A DNA stretch of 22,239 nucleotides from Pleurotus ostreatus/Saccharomyces cerevisiae fusant. Lineage: Eukaryota; Opisthokonta. The notes below the pieces were generated by a model. It saw only the letters and a program-made list of their open reading frames with translations. It ran no database searches and was not told where the DNA came from. Of this stretch, positions 10,026 through 20,810 are shown piece after piece. Position 1 is the stretch's first letter. Every line of letters starts with the position of its first letter. The stretch lies in assembly GCA_024196135.1 (NCBI GenBank), contig JAMQCK010000460.1:1-22239 (forward strand), written 5' to 3'. The translations under genes and the position numbers were made by a program.

Positions 10026-10749
10026 TAGGAGACACCCGGAAGACGCCTAAGTAGGGTGTGATGGGCGCAGAATCGAAGGAAAATTGGTCAGCGCAAGTCG
10101 AGTCAGCAGGAGAGTTGCATACCATCGAAGTTGTGGCGTCTTAGCCCGACGTGGGACAGGTGAAGATGGCGGGCCTACCTACGCGGGACGCGCCCCTGTA
10201 GCCCGATGTAGAGTCCCACATGCATGGTCCATCGCCTATCAAGTGGCCAGTCAGTATGAGCCGAGTACAAACACGCCGCTCACCGATTTCCAGGCGGCCG
10301 TGAGCGTAAAATACTTCGGCGTGGCATAGCATAGTCGCCCCTTCCTCCAATGCGCGTGGGAGCTGCAAATTGCGGGTGTGGGGGGACATAGCGGGCCTGC
10401 GAAGGCGTTGAGAAGGTCAGCACGTTGAGAATAGGAATCGTGGCTTACTGGCCTACGTGTCGTCTTGATGAGTCGGTCACTCGCTTGAGCTATCTCCTCA
10501 CGTGTCCTGTGATTCGCGCGTCAGCTGGTCGGCGGTCGCGTCGGCAGCGGTGTCTTGTGTCCCAACGACGAGGGGACATGACTTCGCCCTGAGATTTCCC
10601 GCGCGCTCGCGTCGCGTGTGAGTTTGTCTATACCCCTACAGCACGGCGTCAGATCGTGTGTGCATGTCCATGCGGTAGGATAACACATACCGCAGAGTCG
10701 CGTCCATCATTCGAGGGTCCCCGCGCATGCCTCCGGCGGTTCTGGGGTC
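10026..10749. other. Stretch with only weak exon-like signals
   Basis: Minus-strand frames such as LPRALEEGATMLCHAEVFYAHGRLEIG (partial, near 10370-10290) end at a GGTGAGC donor with a plausible TAG acceptor near 10238, but the continuation meets a stop soon after. No domain is recognisable and nothing links it with the pieces on either side. I cannot support a gene here. Confidence 0.25.
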
Positions 10750-10880
10750 TCAGAAAATGCCAGATGGAACGTCAATTAGTGTTACCTGTAGGTCCAGTCA
10801 GAATCAAGACAGGAAATGAAGTCAAGAGCGTATTTTACTCACCTCAATGGCCCCGAGAACTCGATCAATCACCTCAACAC
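10750..10880 (-). pseudogene. Possible two-exon fragment, unrecognised
   Basis: VIDRVLGAIE is followed by a GTGAGT donor, a 54-56 bp intron ending in CTACAG, and then VTLIDVPSGIF with a stop at 10750-10752. The splice signals are good and the two halves read as one peptide, but it is too short to assign. It fits a broken host gene fragment in the central accessory region. Confidence 0.3.
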
Positions 10881-11001
10881 TTTAGGGGATCGTCAAGCGG
10901 CTATCTGTCGTTTGGTCCGTCTAGGGAGCCGCCAAGGGGCACCTCCAGAACCTGATGTCTCTAAGTGCTGACACCTCCCCCAGCGCGCCGCCTTCACCAA
11001 G

Positions 11002-11358
11002 ATGCCCCGCATGAAGCGCGACGCGCCGTATGCGGGGTTCGCGCAGGCCGGCAGAGAGCCCTCGGACTCACCGCCCTCACACGCGGTCGTCCCCGACCTG
11101 CAGTCCACGTCCCCCATGTCGGCAAAGTCGACGGACTCCCCTAGGCGCGGCCCAGACACGCGCGTCGACACCCCCATCAATTGCCCTCGTCCGCTCGCAT
11201 CGCCGCTGCTCGAGGAGATGCTCCGCGGCCTGAACCTGTCCGCGTACGACAGCGAGCCGGCGTCTCCCGTGCAGCGCTGCGCCACGTTTCCGGGGCCGAA
11301 GGCGCGCGATGAGGAATGTCGCCTAGGGCACCTCCATGACTTGACGATCGAGCGATGA
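11002..11358 (+). CDS. Hypothetical Ser/Pro-rich protein or fragment
   Basis: A 118-codon frame (MPRMKRDAPYAGFAQAG...) follows a pyrimidine-rich CCCCCAG acceptor at about 10980, so it may be an internal exon, not a full gene. It is rich in Ser, Pro, Asp and Arg and contains SPLLEEMLRGLNLSAYDSE, which could be a short linear motif in a disordered regulator. No known domain is visible. A competing frame is open on the minus strand, so coding status is uncertain. Confidence 0.3.
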   Translation: MPRMKRDAPYAGFAQAGREPSDSPPSHAVVPDLQSTSPMSAKSTDSPRRGPDTRVDTPINCPRPLASPLLEEMLRGLNLSAYDSEPASPVQRCATFPGPKARDEECRLGHLHDLTIER

Positions 11359-12526
11359 GGTCGGAGATCGGACGGTGCGGCGAGGATTTGGAGGGACGCG
11401 CATTCGCGTGCTTGGCCACTAGGCGCGTTGGCGGCATTTGAGAAGACCTTTCCAATGGTTGAGAGCGTGTTTTTGGACGGTAGAAACTCAGTAGACGTAC
11501 CTCGGAGTATAGGATCCGTTGCCTACAGGCTTCGGCGGCATCGCAGGCGATCGCAGAACTCTCAAATGGTCAAGCACAGTCGGAATTGCTAAGACACAGC
11601 AATCAGTTCCGGGGTCAAGTATTGAGCAGCTGACGACTCACCCAACGGTACCCCACGCATCAAGCGCAGCCTATCGCGCCGTCGGACATTGTATTGCGAG
11701 TTGTCAACGACGCGGGCGTGGCGGTAAGAAGCAAGGAATATTAGCAACACGTGTCGCGGCGTCCTAAAGATGAACTCGCGCTCGGATGCAGGCCACACAA
11801 GAATCGAGCGAGCCGGTCGGTACGTCCTGCAGAAGCGGCGCGTGAGCTCGGCGCGCAGCACGACGACTGCAAACATGCCGGGGTTGTGCAGTGGTCGTGC
11901 TCAGCGTGGCGAGCCATTGGTGATGTCAGCAAGGCAGTGCAAAGCTGCGATTTGTGGGTGAGCTCGGGGCACGAATCAAGTACATAACGACTGACTGACC
12001 GTTTTGTGCATCGAGCATTGACAAGGAACGTGCAACATCGAGCCAGACGAGATGTCGGCATAAACCATTTCCTGCCGGCCTTCACGTCGTCGGCGAAGCC
12101 GCGGCGTGACCTCCTCATCGTTGCGTGTGGTTCCCTAAGTATTTTGGGAAGCAGTAATTCCAGTTTTCTAGATTGAGCGGGGTGCGAGCTCACCATGTCG
12201 CGCGGATTCACGCCGTCTTCTGCGACGCGTGGGGAAGGCCTGTGTCAAAATCAGCACGGCAGCGTGTTGTAGCATCATAAACAAGTGCGAGGAGAGCACA
12301 TATCTGCACTACAGTGAGCATCGGTCTCTCATGTTGAGTACTCACCGAGTCCGACGAATCTGTTGTGGCGACGTTGTGGGTGTCCACGATGGACCGGCAA
12401 ATCCGGGCCGGAATTCCTGTTCCCCATTGAGCGATTTGGACGACGCGCCGTCGTCGCCCAACCGTCGACCAGCTGCCGCCTCTGCACGTCGCGCCCGCCG
12501 CCCTCCAAAAGTGCCCAGTCAGTGAT
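11359..12526. other. Stretch with possible minus-strand exon fragments
   Basis: Minus-strand splice-like signals occur: GGTGAGT near 11640 with CTTAG near 11590; GGTGAGC near 12193 with CTTAG near 12135; GGTGAGT near 12345 with TGCAG near 12305. Between them are short open stretches such as RQEMVYADISSGSMLHV (about 12085-12035) and ICALLALVYDATT (about 12300-12260, ending in a stop near 12208). They do not join into one frame that I can defend and belong to no family I recognise. The last ~100 bases should hold the promoter of the dioxygenase gene. Confidence 0.3.
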
Positions 12527-15500
12527 ATGGAGCCGCCAATGGACGAATACAAGATACTTCACTTATCCGCTCAAGAAGTCGCCGAGTTAGAGCGCGCCCT
12601 AGATGTGCCCAACCAGCCGCCTGCCCTACAGCTTCTCTTGCGTCGTCTGCGCGCAAGTGAGCCCAACCAAGCAGAGGAGGACACTGCCGCGAGGGGATAC
12701 AACCGAGATCAAGTGCGCCTTCGCGGAGGCGCACCTTCAGAGGTGTGTGGTATACGTGGTCGCGTGATCGGGCGCCTGACTGGACCCCTTATAGACGCCG
12801 GCTGGGGAATCTGGAAGCCGTGAAGGAACTAACGAAAGGAGCTCAACACCTGCGGTGCGTGCTTACCTGGCCCAATCCCCCTCACTGCTCATTATACTCG
12901 TACACCAGACTTCCCACCGATCCGGCGCTGTGCTGTCGGTACGCGCAGTCATCCTCCATATTCCCGAATACTCTGACATCCCTTGAGGAGGGGTCTGCCA
13001 GCGCGCCATCCCATGCAGAAGGGGCGGAACCTTGGTCCTGGGGAGGTTGGGGACAACCTCCCTCGTCACCGGTCAGTCTGCTTTGCCTCCTTCCCTTCGT
13101 TCCTGACCAGTGTCCAGGTCTACCATGCCCCCCGCGACCCCTCCCCTGAGGCCATCATGGCGGAGCTTGACGGCTTCACTGATGCTGCTCACCCTGCTCC
13201 CAACATTCAGGTATGGTTCACCGCATGCACAGTAATGCGACGCTAAATGTGCAATCCACGCTAGGACTGGCTGGAGGATCAGGATCAGATGGCGCTGCCT
13301 TCTCCTATCGGCTCCTATAGGAGCCTCCTTCTGGTACGTCCTCAAAAGTTCTCTGTTGAGCTCAATTCTGAACACGCGATAGTCAGAAGACGAACCGATG
13401 GATGTCGACCTCCCCCCCGAGGAGCACCCTATGGACGTGGACGTCTCAAGTGAGCCTCGTGACGGCCAGGAAGAGTTCGAGGGTGCATTCGACCTCATGG
13501 ATTTGGCACCCTTTTCGGGGAATCCGGTGAGTGTATTCATTGTAGACTTTGGCGCCATCTCATAGCAGTATAGGTCATGCTTGGGCATGAGCAGGGCGGT
13601 CAAGGAGCTGTCGCTGAGGCTTTCGCTGCGTACCACGAGCACCTGCAGTCCTCCGGTACACCGAATACAATACCCGGTCTTGCCAACGCGGGTGCTGTAT
13701 GCCCCGCCGATGTGACCCCAGAGCCACGTACCGACGAAGATGCCCAAGTCGACGCCTTCTCTGAGCTCGATTCCGAGACCGCCACCGTCGTCGGTGGGCC
13801 TGCACGCGTCAACATCGCCGAAGACGTCCTCGAAGTCGACCAGCTGCTCGGCGATGTACATGAAGATGACTCGGTAGATGAGGCTATCTTTGATCTCATC
13901 GACGAGCAGCTTGACGACGTTCGGGAACTGGCTGGCCTAGACGACACGGCTCTCAGCAGTGGCGACGAAGATGAGGACGACCCACCGTCCTCACCTCTTC
14001 CGGCCCCCTTGGCCAACATCCGCCGGGTGAGGCTACATCTCCCTCAGCCACAGGATGGCACTCGCGCGGGGACGGGCGCAGGTACAGTCACCGGTACAGG
14101 GACGCGGGGATGCACCTCAGCCAAGAAGTCGAATAGCAAGGCTCGCGTCCCCGCCTCCGCCTCCGCCTTCGTCGAGACTACTGGGCAGTGGGTCGGTTCC
14201 AAACAACAGCAGCGCAGCGCGGCCGGCCTCGCCTCCGAGCTCAGCTCCCTGCCGGACAGCCTCGTCGAAGATGTCGGCCGTATGGTCAAGTTCCTCAAGG
14301 GCCAACTCGAAAATCTGCGCAAGCTTCCGGCCGAGATGAGCCTCGCGGAGCTTTACCGTCGCTGCAAACTGGCTGCCTCAACTCGGATCGGCGCTGAAGT
14401 CATGGAGATGGTGAGCATCATGCACTTCACCATGCGCTGCTCCTGGTAAGTTTTTTTTAATATCGCCGCTCACAATTGCCGGACATTTACGATATCTACA
14501 GCTTGGAGCGCCAGTATTCCAACTCGGCAGGCAACCACATGCCCTTCACCGTCCTCTTCTACGAGTTCCTCAATGGACGCGACATAGCCGACGCGCACGA
14601 AAGGGACTTGGAGATGCGCAAAGTACGATCCCTTCGCTTGTATGGCAAGAAGCTCATACAGCTGGCTAACGCCGGTAAGTCCTTTTTTCATGACCTTTGT
14701 GTTGTTCCCTCTCCTGACCTCATCTCAGGCTCATTCTACATTCTCATCCTTCTCGCCGTCAAGGGCCTGTCAACATTGAAAGCGATGAGCGAGTCTGAAG
14801 TCGCTGACTTCGCAAATCACCTGCGCTCCCCAATACGCGCATATCTCCCAGGTTCGTGACCTTTTACTTCTCTTGCATAGTGTCTTACTAGTCCGTAGAT
14901 GACAAAGTTGCCGCTTCGGACCGTACCGCGCGCGCTATTGATGTGCTTGTGGTTGAACGTTCGTCTTTTTCTATACCCTTGTGGCTGGCATTGTTAACTA
15001 TTTCTAGGGATAATTCCAAGTATTGCTTACATCCGCAGTCAAGTGGCGTTGAGTTTCTCTACGCTCTTGACTAAGGAGGAGCAGACCTCCGTTGGCGTCG
15101 GAAGCTCTTTTCGATGCGACGACCTCATCGCATCTGATCGTTACTTTGGCTCTCTGCCTACAGACGCGTATGCTCGCTTCTCATGCTCTTAGCTGGCTAG
15201 ACCATCTGACATGATCAACAGGACGTTCCAGCCTTTTCGGCGGTGTCTTTCCGCCTGGACCCCGTTCGCCTACCCACTCTCGGAAGAGGTAGCCGGTGAC
15301 GTGGTTGACTTGGACTTCGTCGGCCTTCGCGAGATTGGGTCCCATGAGCTACCGCTGTCTGTCACGGTGCCGGATGGGAACAACTCGTCGACGTATACCT
15401 TGCAGCCTCACGAATCAGTTTTTCTCAGCCAGGAGACGACTGGGGGCTTTCCTTGCACTGAGCCAGATCTCGACGGTTGCGACGTCATCGACACCGCCTT

Positions 15501-16815
15501 CAATATCAACGCCCCCGCCAATACTCGCCTACCCTTCCGTCGATTCCAGCCCAAGTTGGCAATGGAAGCTGCCAGAGAGCAAGGTTGTACTCCGGAGGAG
15601 TGCGACGCAATTGGTGAGCACATCAAGAAGTGCAAGCAGGAAGCTCGCCGCAAGTGGACAGTTGTCGAGCGAGAGAAGGTAAAGCACGGCGTTCACTGTA
15701 ATACAGCCGAGGACTTTGCCAACGCGGTACGTGCCCCCTGCAGCTTCATCTATCTTTGCTCATCTTCCTAACAGATGGAATCGAACTTCGACAACGTGAA
15801 GAGTGGCGTCCGTAACGCTGGATCGCCTTATGTGCATCTTCCTGATTCCGATAAGTAAGCCTTCTCTTTCTATGATTTACCCGCTTTTTACTCACTTCTC
15901 AGGCCAACTCTTCTCCGGTGCTCAGACAAGAGTACTTTGGCCTTCAAGACTATGGCCCCAGAGGCGATGGCAGACACCTTTGAAGCCAGTGTGGACGCTG
16001 CCTTGTCTACAAGCGATCTTAACAAGTTTTTGGATCGGCAGGTAAGCTCAAGATGTCAACTCGAGCATTCTCTCATATAGCATTTCAGACTTTTTTCGAG
16101 TCATACTTGTCTGCCACCTCTTTTCATTGCTCGTGGTACAATCGTAGCCACCCCAACGTGTGTTCTTTCTGTTCATCGATGCTTTCCTTTCATATCTCAT
16201 GATCTTCAGGGGTCTGGCGCGCCCGCTGAAGCGCATCCATATTCATGCAAGGCCGCGGATGGGAAACGGACGAACTATGTCCAGTTCACCCCCTATCCAT
16301 CCAAGGAGCTCGTCGATCACCGTGAAGTCTACGACCTGCTGTGCGCAGCTATGCAGGACGTCTTCCAGTGGATGTCCGGTGAAGTGCGTCGCTTGCCTAT
16401 AATTGCCTATTACTTTCTCATGCTTCTCCAGATCCAACGCCGTCTGCCCCATATGTACGACGAGCTTCGCATGGTGGCCGACTTCGTACCCCGCTATGAC
16501 GATGCCGGGGATCCATTCACCGGTTTTGTCATCAACATCAATGTGTCCACTCTTGGCCATCGTGATGGCAAGGACTATAGGGGGTGCGCTCTCCTGATCA
16601 TTGGTAAGCATGAGGGAGGGGAGCTCTGCCTGTACGAGCCAGGCGTCGTGCTTCCCCTCAAGCATGGCTCCTTCGTCGTTTTCCCTTCCTCTCGCATCAC
16701 CCACTTCAACATGCCCTACAAAGGACGACGCGCCTCCATTGTCTGTCATACTGACATGGCTAACTTGGATTGGGTGGAGAACAAGAATCAATGGGCAGGT
16801 AATGCCTTTGCTTAG
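12527..16815 (+). CDS. TET/JBP-type 2-oxoglutarate/Fe(II) dioxygenase
   Basis: About 1,100 residues are read across roughly 16 short introns, from ATG at 12527 to TAG at 16813-16815. The N-terminal third is disordered and acidic. A helical middle follows (from VEDVGRMVKFLKG, about 14270, through LERQYSNSAGNHMPFT, about 14505, to IIPSIAYIRSQVALSF). Next is a segment with LPFRRFQPKLAMEAAREQGCTPEECDAIG (given here only by region, about 15530-15615). The C-terminal oxygenase fold carries GHRDGKD (16555-16573: iron-binding HxD), the distal iron ligand His in SRITHFN (about 16692-16712) and the 2-oxoglutarate-binding Arg in GRRASIV. Family members oxidise 5-methylcytosine or thymine in DNA, so activity is likely. 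It ends 101 bp before the transposase on the same strand, the arrangement known for KDZ elements. The intron before GSGAPAEAH (about 16041-16209) is long or contains an unrecognised small exon. N-terminal exon joins are less certain than the C-terminal ones. Confidence 0.85.
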
Positions 16816-16916
16816 AGACTTAGATACTCTATATCACCAACTTCCTTGTTTGCACTTGTGTACAAGTACGTCAGCATGTAGTCACATGATAGAGAGGTCT
16901 GTTCCCACCCGCCATC
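16816..16916 (+). promoter_or_regulatory. Short intergenic spacer before the transposase
   Basis: Only 101 bp separate the dioxygenase stop from the transposase ATG. The spacer must hold both the 3' end signal of one gene and the promoter of the other, unless the two are read through together. I see no clear TATA box or polyadenylation motif. The tight spacing ties expression of the two genes together; this is inference. Confidence 0.4.
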
Positions 16917-19900
16917 ATGTCCCTTCGCACACGCCCTATTCGTACTCGTGCAAGGAGCCAGTCACCTAAGAAACCAAGTACTTCAGAATGGCATGCGGCT
17001 CAAGGAAGCTCTATGCAGCGATTAAGGCAGCAATCCAATGCCCAAGCAACCGCCTTCACTCCGAGAGGCGTCTCCACCACACAGCACCTCCCATCTCTTC
17101 GCCTACCACGCTTTCGGAGTGTATCCCCTTCTAAAAGGCGACGAACCGACAACTCAGAGGAGCACAGCTTTCCGCCTGAACTCGATCTGCGCCTTGGATC
17201 TCGGAAAACACAGTCCCGCAGCGAGAAGAAACGGCGCCAATGGAAGGCATGGGGTGTTCTCCTGCCTGCCCTTGTCGAGGAATATCGGGCTCACGTATAC
17301 CATCGCGATGTTGACGCTGCAAGCTTCGAGCCAGCTGACGCCTGTATTTGTGGGGGAACAAAACCTAAACAGGAGGTCAAATGCCTATATCTTGATCGTG
17401 CGTGGCCTCAATTACAGTATTACTGCTCTGCTTACACCAAGTTCTGCAGGAATCGAGGGCATGAAGATCTGCACCTGCAACATGGCGGTACAGCTTATGC
17501 GTCATGGCTTGTTCCCTTGCGCGCCTATACGACCATCTCTTGCTGTCGATCTCCAGCTGCTAGAGTTCACAAGACTTCTGTTTTCTCGGCTCCCACCATC
17601 CATCACTGCTATTTGTGAGGCTCTTCAAGACTTCCTAGCTCCTCGAGGATACCGGCTAGAGACGTGGGTGCGCAATTTTCATTTCACTTTAATATATTGC
17701 GCTCACGCCGGCTTGTGGCAAGGATACATTGAGGCGTCGGTTCTCTGTCTGCTTGTACTGGTATGCTGTAGTGGAGCAAGAGCAGCAAGCGCAGATTATT
17801 CGCTTGGTAGACCAGAAAATCCACCTCCACCGACAACAGGCTGCTGGTCAAGCTGCACAAGTACTGCCAACCGCTATGCCATCTCTACAACTGCCTACAC
17901 CATCACCATCGATCTCATCGGCAACTTCTCAAGCCAGCTCATCTCGTGAGAGTACACCAACTGCCGGCACTGCTTCATCACGAGAGTCCACTCCAACTGT
18001 AGGCGAAGATGGAGATCTCGACGCTCCTAGCGACTATCTACGACGGAGGTGTCCATGCTGCTTTGGCGGCCAAGGCAACAATCAGACCGTAGGGTAAGCA
18101 GTTTTAGCATGCATGTTAACAAGGGAATGCTGATACATTCCTCTAGCGGAGACTTTATTGTATGCATAGACGCATGCTTCACTCAGAAGAGGCGTTCGGA
18201 TTCTGCATCCACCTCAGGCGATCATGGCCCACCCAATGCCTATCTGCAGTCCTTCTTCCTCCCGGAAGAGAGAGTGCAAGCAGCAAAAGATCTGGTAGAA
18301 CGTGTTCGAGGCGCACCAAACCCTAGAAGTGCAACCGATACGGGTGAGTTTTGCATATATTGCAAGAAGTACAATATAATAATAAGATTAGGGACACCTC
18401 TTCCCGCCCATGTACTCGACTCCTGCCAAGAGTCCTTTGTGGCTGCAGATGAGAAACGCGTAAAAGCCAGCACACAGCTTTTCTCGGATACTGGTCTCAT
18501 GGCTATGCTTTGCCGGCATGACCGCCTTCTATGGCAGGTCAATATGACTACCGCTGGTGAAAGCCAGTACTATGCCATTGCACTAGTGCAGAAGCTTTTC
18601 GAGGAGCTGCCCCAACATGCTACTGTAGGGCTGCTCTACGACATTGCTTGTCAACTTCACCGCTCATGCGTGAAGTGGGGCTTGCTCTCCCAGTACCTTC
18701 CTCGTCTTCGCTTTGCTGTCTCCGTCTTTCATGCATATGGACATCAATGGGCGTGTCAACTTATCTACCACCCAAGGAAACGCGAAGGTTTTGGCCTTTC
18801 TGACGGAGAGGGATGTGAGCGCTTCTGGAACGCAATCAAACTGCTCATCCCCTCACTGCGTGTTTCCGGTGTAAGGCTTATTCGCAATACTTCCGCCCAC
18901 CGCTGACATCATGCAGTACTTCCAACGGCTGTTTGCTCTTGACCGCCAAGTAGAGTTTCTGGATGCGAGGAGCACAAAGCTGCTAGGCAACAAGATGCAA
19001 ATCATGTACTTTCGGGCGCATGAGCGTCGCAGTGAAGCCCTTGGTAGCCTCACCGCCAGTGGGCTTGAGATTATCTACCTTCGCCAGCAATTCAAGGAGC
19101 AGGTGCGTAAAGTCACTGTAAGTGCAATACAATGCTCACCACACTGGCCAGGTCAAGGAGCAGACACGCCCTCTAGCCTCATCCGATGGTCGAAGAGTAT
19201 TAAAGGAGGCACATTCAATCCTTGAATTAGAAGAGAGACTGCGCCTTGCATTAGATCAACAGGCTACATTTGGTATAGTAATTTTTGTGAATAGCCAGTC
19301 GATGTTCTGACCAGTTCTCAGCAACGGCTGTTGACGCTGGGGATCTTCTGAGCATGGATATGGACGAGTACAATGAGAAGATCAAAGTCCTTGCTCAGAA
19401 AATCTCTCAAGAGCGAAAGAAACTCGGAGGCGCAGCAAAAGAAGACCTTGCTCGCATACAAAATAGCGAGTACTTAAGGCTAAATATGCAGGTATGATTT
19501 GCTTCCTCTGCAGTTATAAGATCTGAGACTGATGGCAAGTAGCTCCATGCTGTTAAGGAGCGCATTCGATTCAGGCTCCGTGAGCGCAAGTTCGAGCTCG
19601 AACGTGTTGAGCGTGCATACCGTGAAGCTACAAGCAAGAACGTCTCGCTAGGACAACATATTACCAGTCAAATCAAGAGACATGAACCAAGTAAGTCTCT
19701 GTCGAGTTCTTATCTACCGTAGGATCTAATTCTTGAAGCTATCATGAAACAGGTCAAGCGGTATAATGATCTGAGGGAAAAGCTGCAGAAGCTGAAGGCA
19801 GCACACCGAGCTCCCCCAAAAAGCATTATCCCACCTGCTATCAACAAAGAAGGGCTCTTCAACCTTGACGTGGATGACACCATCTGGCAAGACTTTGATT

Positions 19901-20460
19901 ATACCGACGGTGACCTTCCCGACTGGCTTGCTAGCGAACCAACTAGGTATGCATATAGCTCTCTTGAAATGCATTAACTCACCAATACCAGGCAAGGCAT
20001 TAACAGTATGCTTGTCATTGATCGCTGCGACGAAGAACTTTCCCGTCTTCACTCCGAAAGAAGCATATTACAGAATTGGATGCAGGAGGAGTGGGCAGCT
20101 CTGATAGCGCTTGAAAAGGAGACCGACGATGCACCAATGGCACACCACTTGACCAAGTATAAGCAGACATTGATTGCGCAAGCATGCTACTGGATTCGTA
20201 AGTATTTTCAACTTATTGTTCATGTGATACTGCCCCTAATAACCCGAATAGGTGATACCAGGAGCATTGAGCCTTCTGTGATATTGGGCAATAGCTGGGG
20301 GCCTTCGGAAAAAGAGCTCATGGATGAGCGTGCTGTGCAAGGGAGTGGATCCTGGGATCAGGTTTACTGTGCAGAGGATGAGCTTGGCGATGATTTCGAG
20401 GGTCTTGGGCAGGTGGAGGTAGATGATGATTGTGTACAGGCATTAGAGGATGTAGAGTAG
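16917..20460 (+). CDS. KDZ transposase
   Basis: About 1,000 residues over roughly 11 introns, ATG at 16917 to TAG at 20458. It starts with a basic, Ser-rich tail containing SPSKRRRTD (a nuclear localisation signal). A KDZ zinc-binding region follows: CICGG (residue ~142), CLYLD, CTCN (~167) and LMRHGLFPCAP. The CPCCFGG motif (~341) precedes the RNase H-fold core: FIVCIDACFTQKR (first Asp, ~363), LLYDIACQLHRSCVKWG (second Asp, ~504) and FGLSDGEGCERFW (Glu, ~560), with AYGHQWACQLIYHPRKR between them. The last ~400 residues are charged and mostly helical, probably coiled coil, ending in an acidic tail. All acidic catalytic positions are present and every splice keeps frame, so it looks functional. 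It would bind and cut the element's ends. Confidence 0.93.
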
Positions 20461-20540
20461 ATTCTGTCTCACAAAGATTCTATAGACCATACCAGAGCCT
20501 GTCTAAGTGAGTTTGTGTGTTGTTCAGTGGTTGCACTACA
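20461..20540 (+). other. Transposase 3' end spacer
   Basis: These 80 bases lie between the transposase stop and the right array and would hold the 3' untranslated region. No clear polyadenylation motif is seen; the transcript may end within the array. Confidence 0.4.
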
Positions 20541-20810
20541 TAGTGCGCGCCTTAATTAGCGCATGCCTTATTTAACGCGCGCACTAATTAGCATGCGTGC
20601 ACTAAATAAGGCATGCGCTAATTAGGGTGTGCACTATTTAGCGTGTGCACTAATTAGTGTGCATGCTAATTAGGGAACACGTTAAATAAGGCGCGCGTTA
20701 AATAAGGTGTGTGCTAATTAGTGCGTGCGCTATTTAGTGCGTGCGCTATTTAGTGTGTGCGCTATTTAGTGCGTGCGCTAATTAGTGCGTGCGCTAATTA
20801 GTGTGTGCGC
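20541..20810 (-). repeat. Right subterminal array of 16-bp repeats
   Basis: This is the mirror of the left array, with about 17 units of an 8-bp A/T core (CTAATTAG, CTATTTAG, CTAAATAA) and an 8-bp alternating purine-pyrimidine spacer (TGCGTGCG, TGTGTGCG, GCGCATGC). Units nearest the terminal repeat are the most regular: five to six in a row at about 20715-20800 differ by single bases. Unit order differs from the left array beyond the first ~25 bases, so the arrays evolve by local unit turnover while the terminal repeats stay identical. Confidence 0.9.

Noticed and set aside
16160..16402. Small hydrophobic-start frame (MFFLFIDAFLSYLMIF)
   Set aside because: It lies over a long intron and the following exon of the dioxygenase in a different frame from GSGAPAEAH, which is the frame that leads into the catalytic domain.
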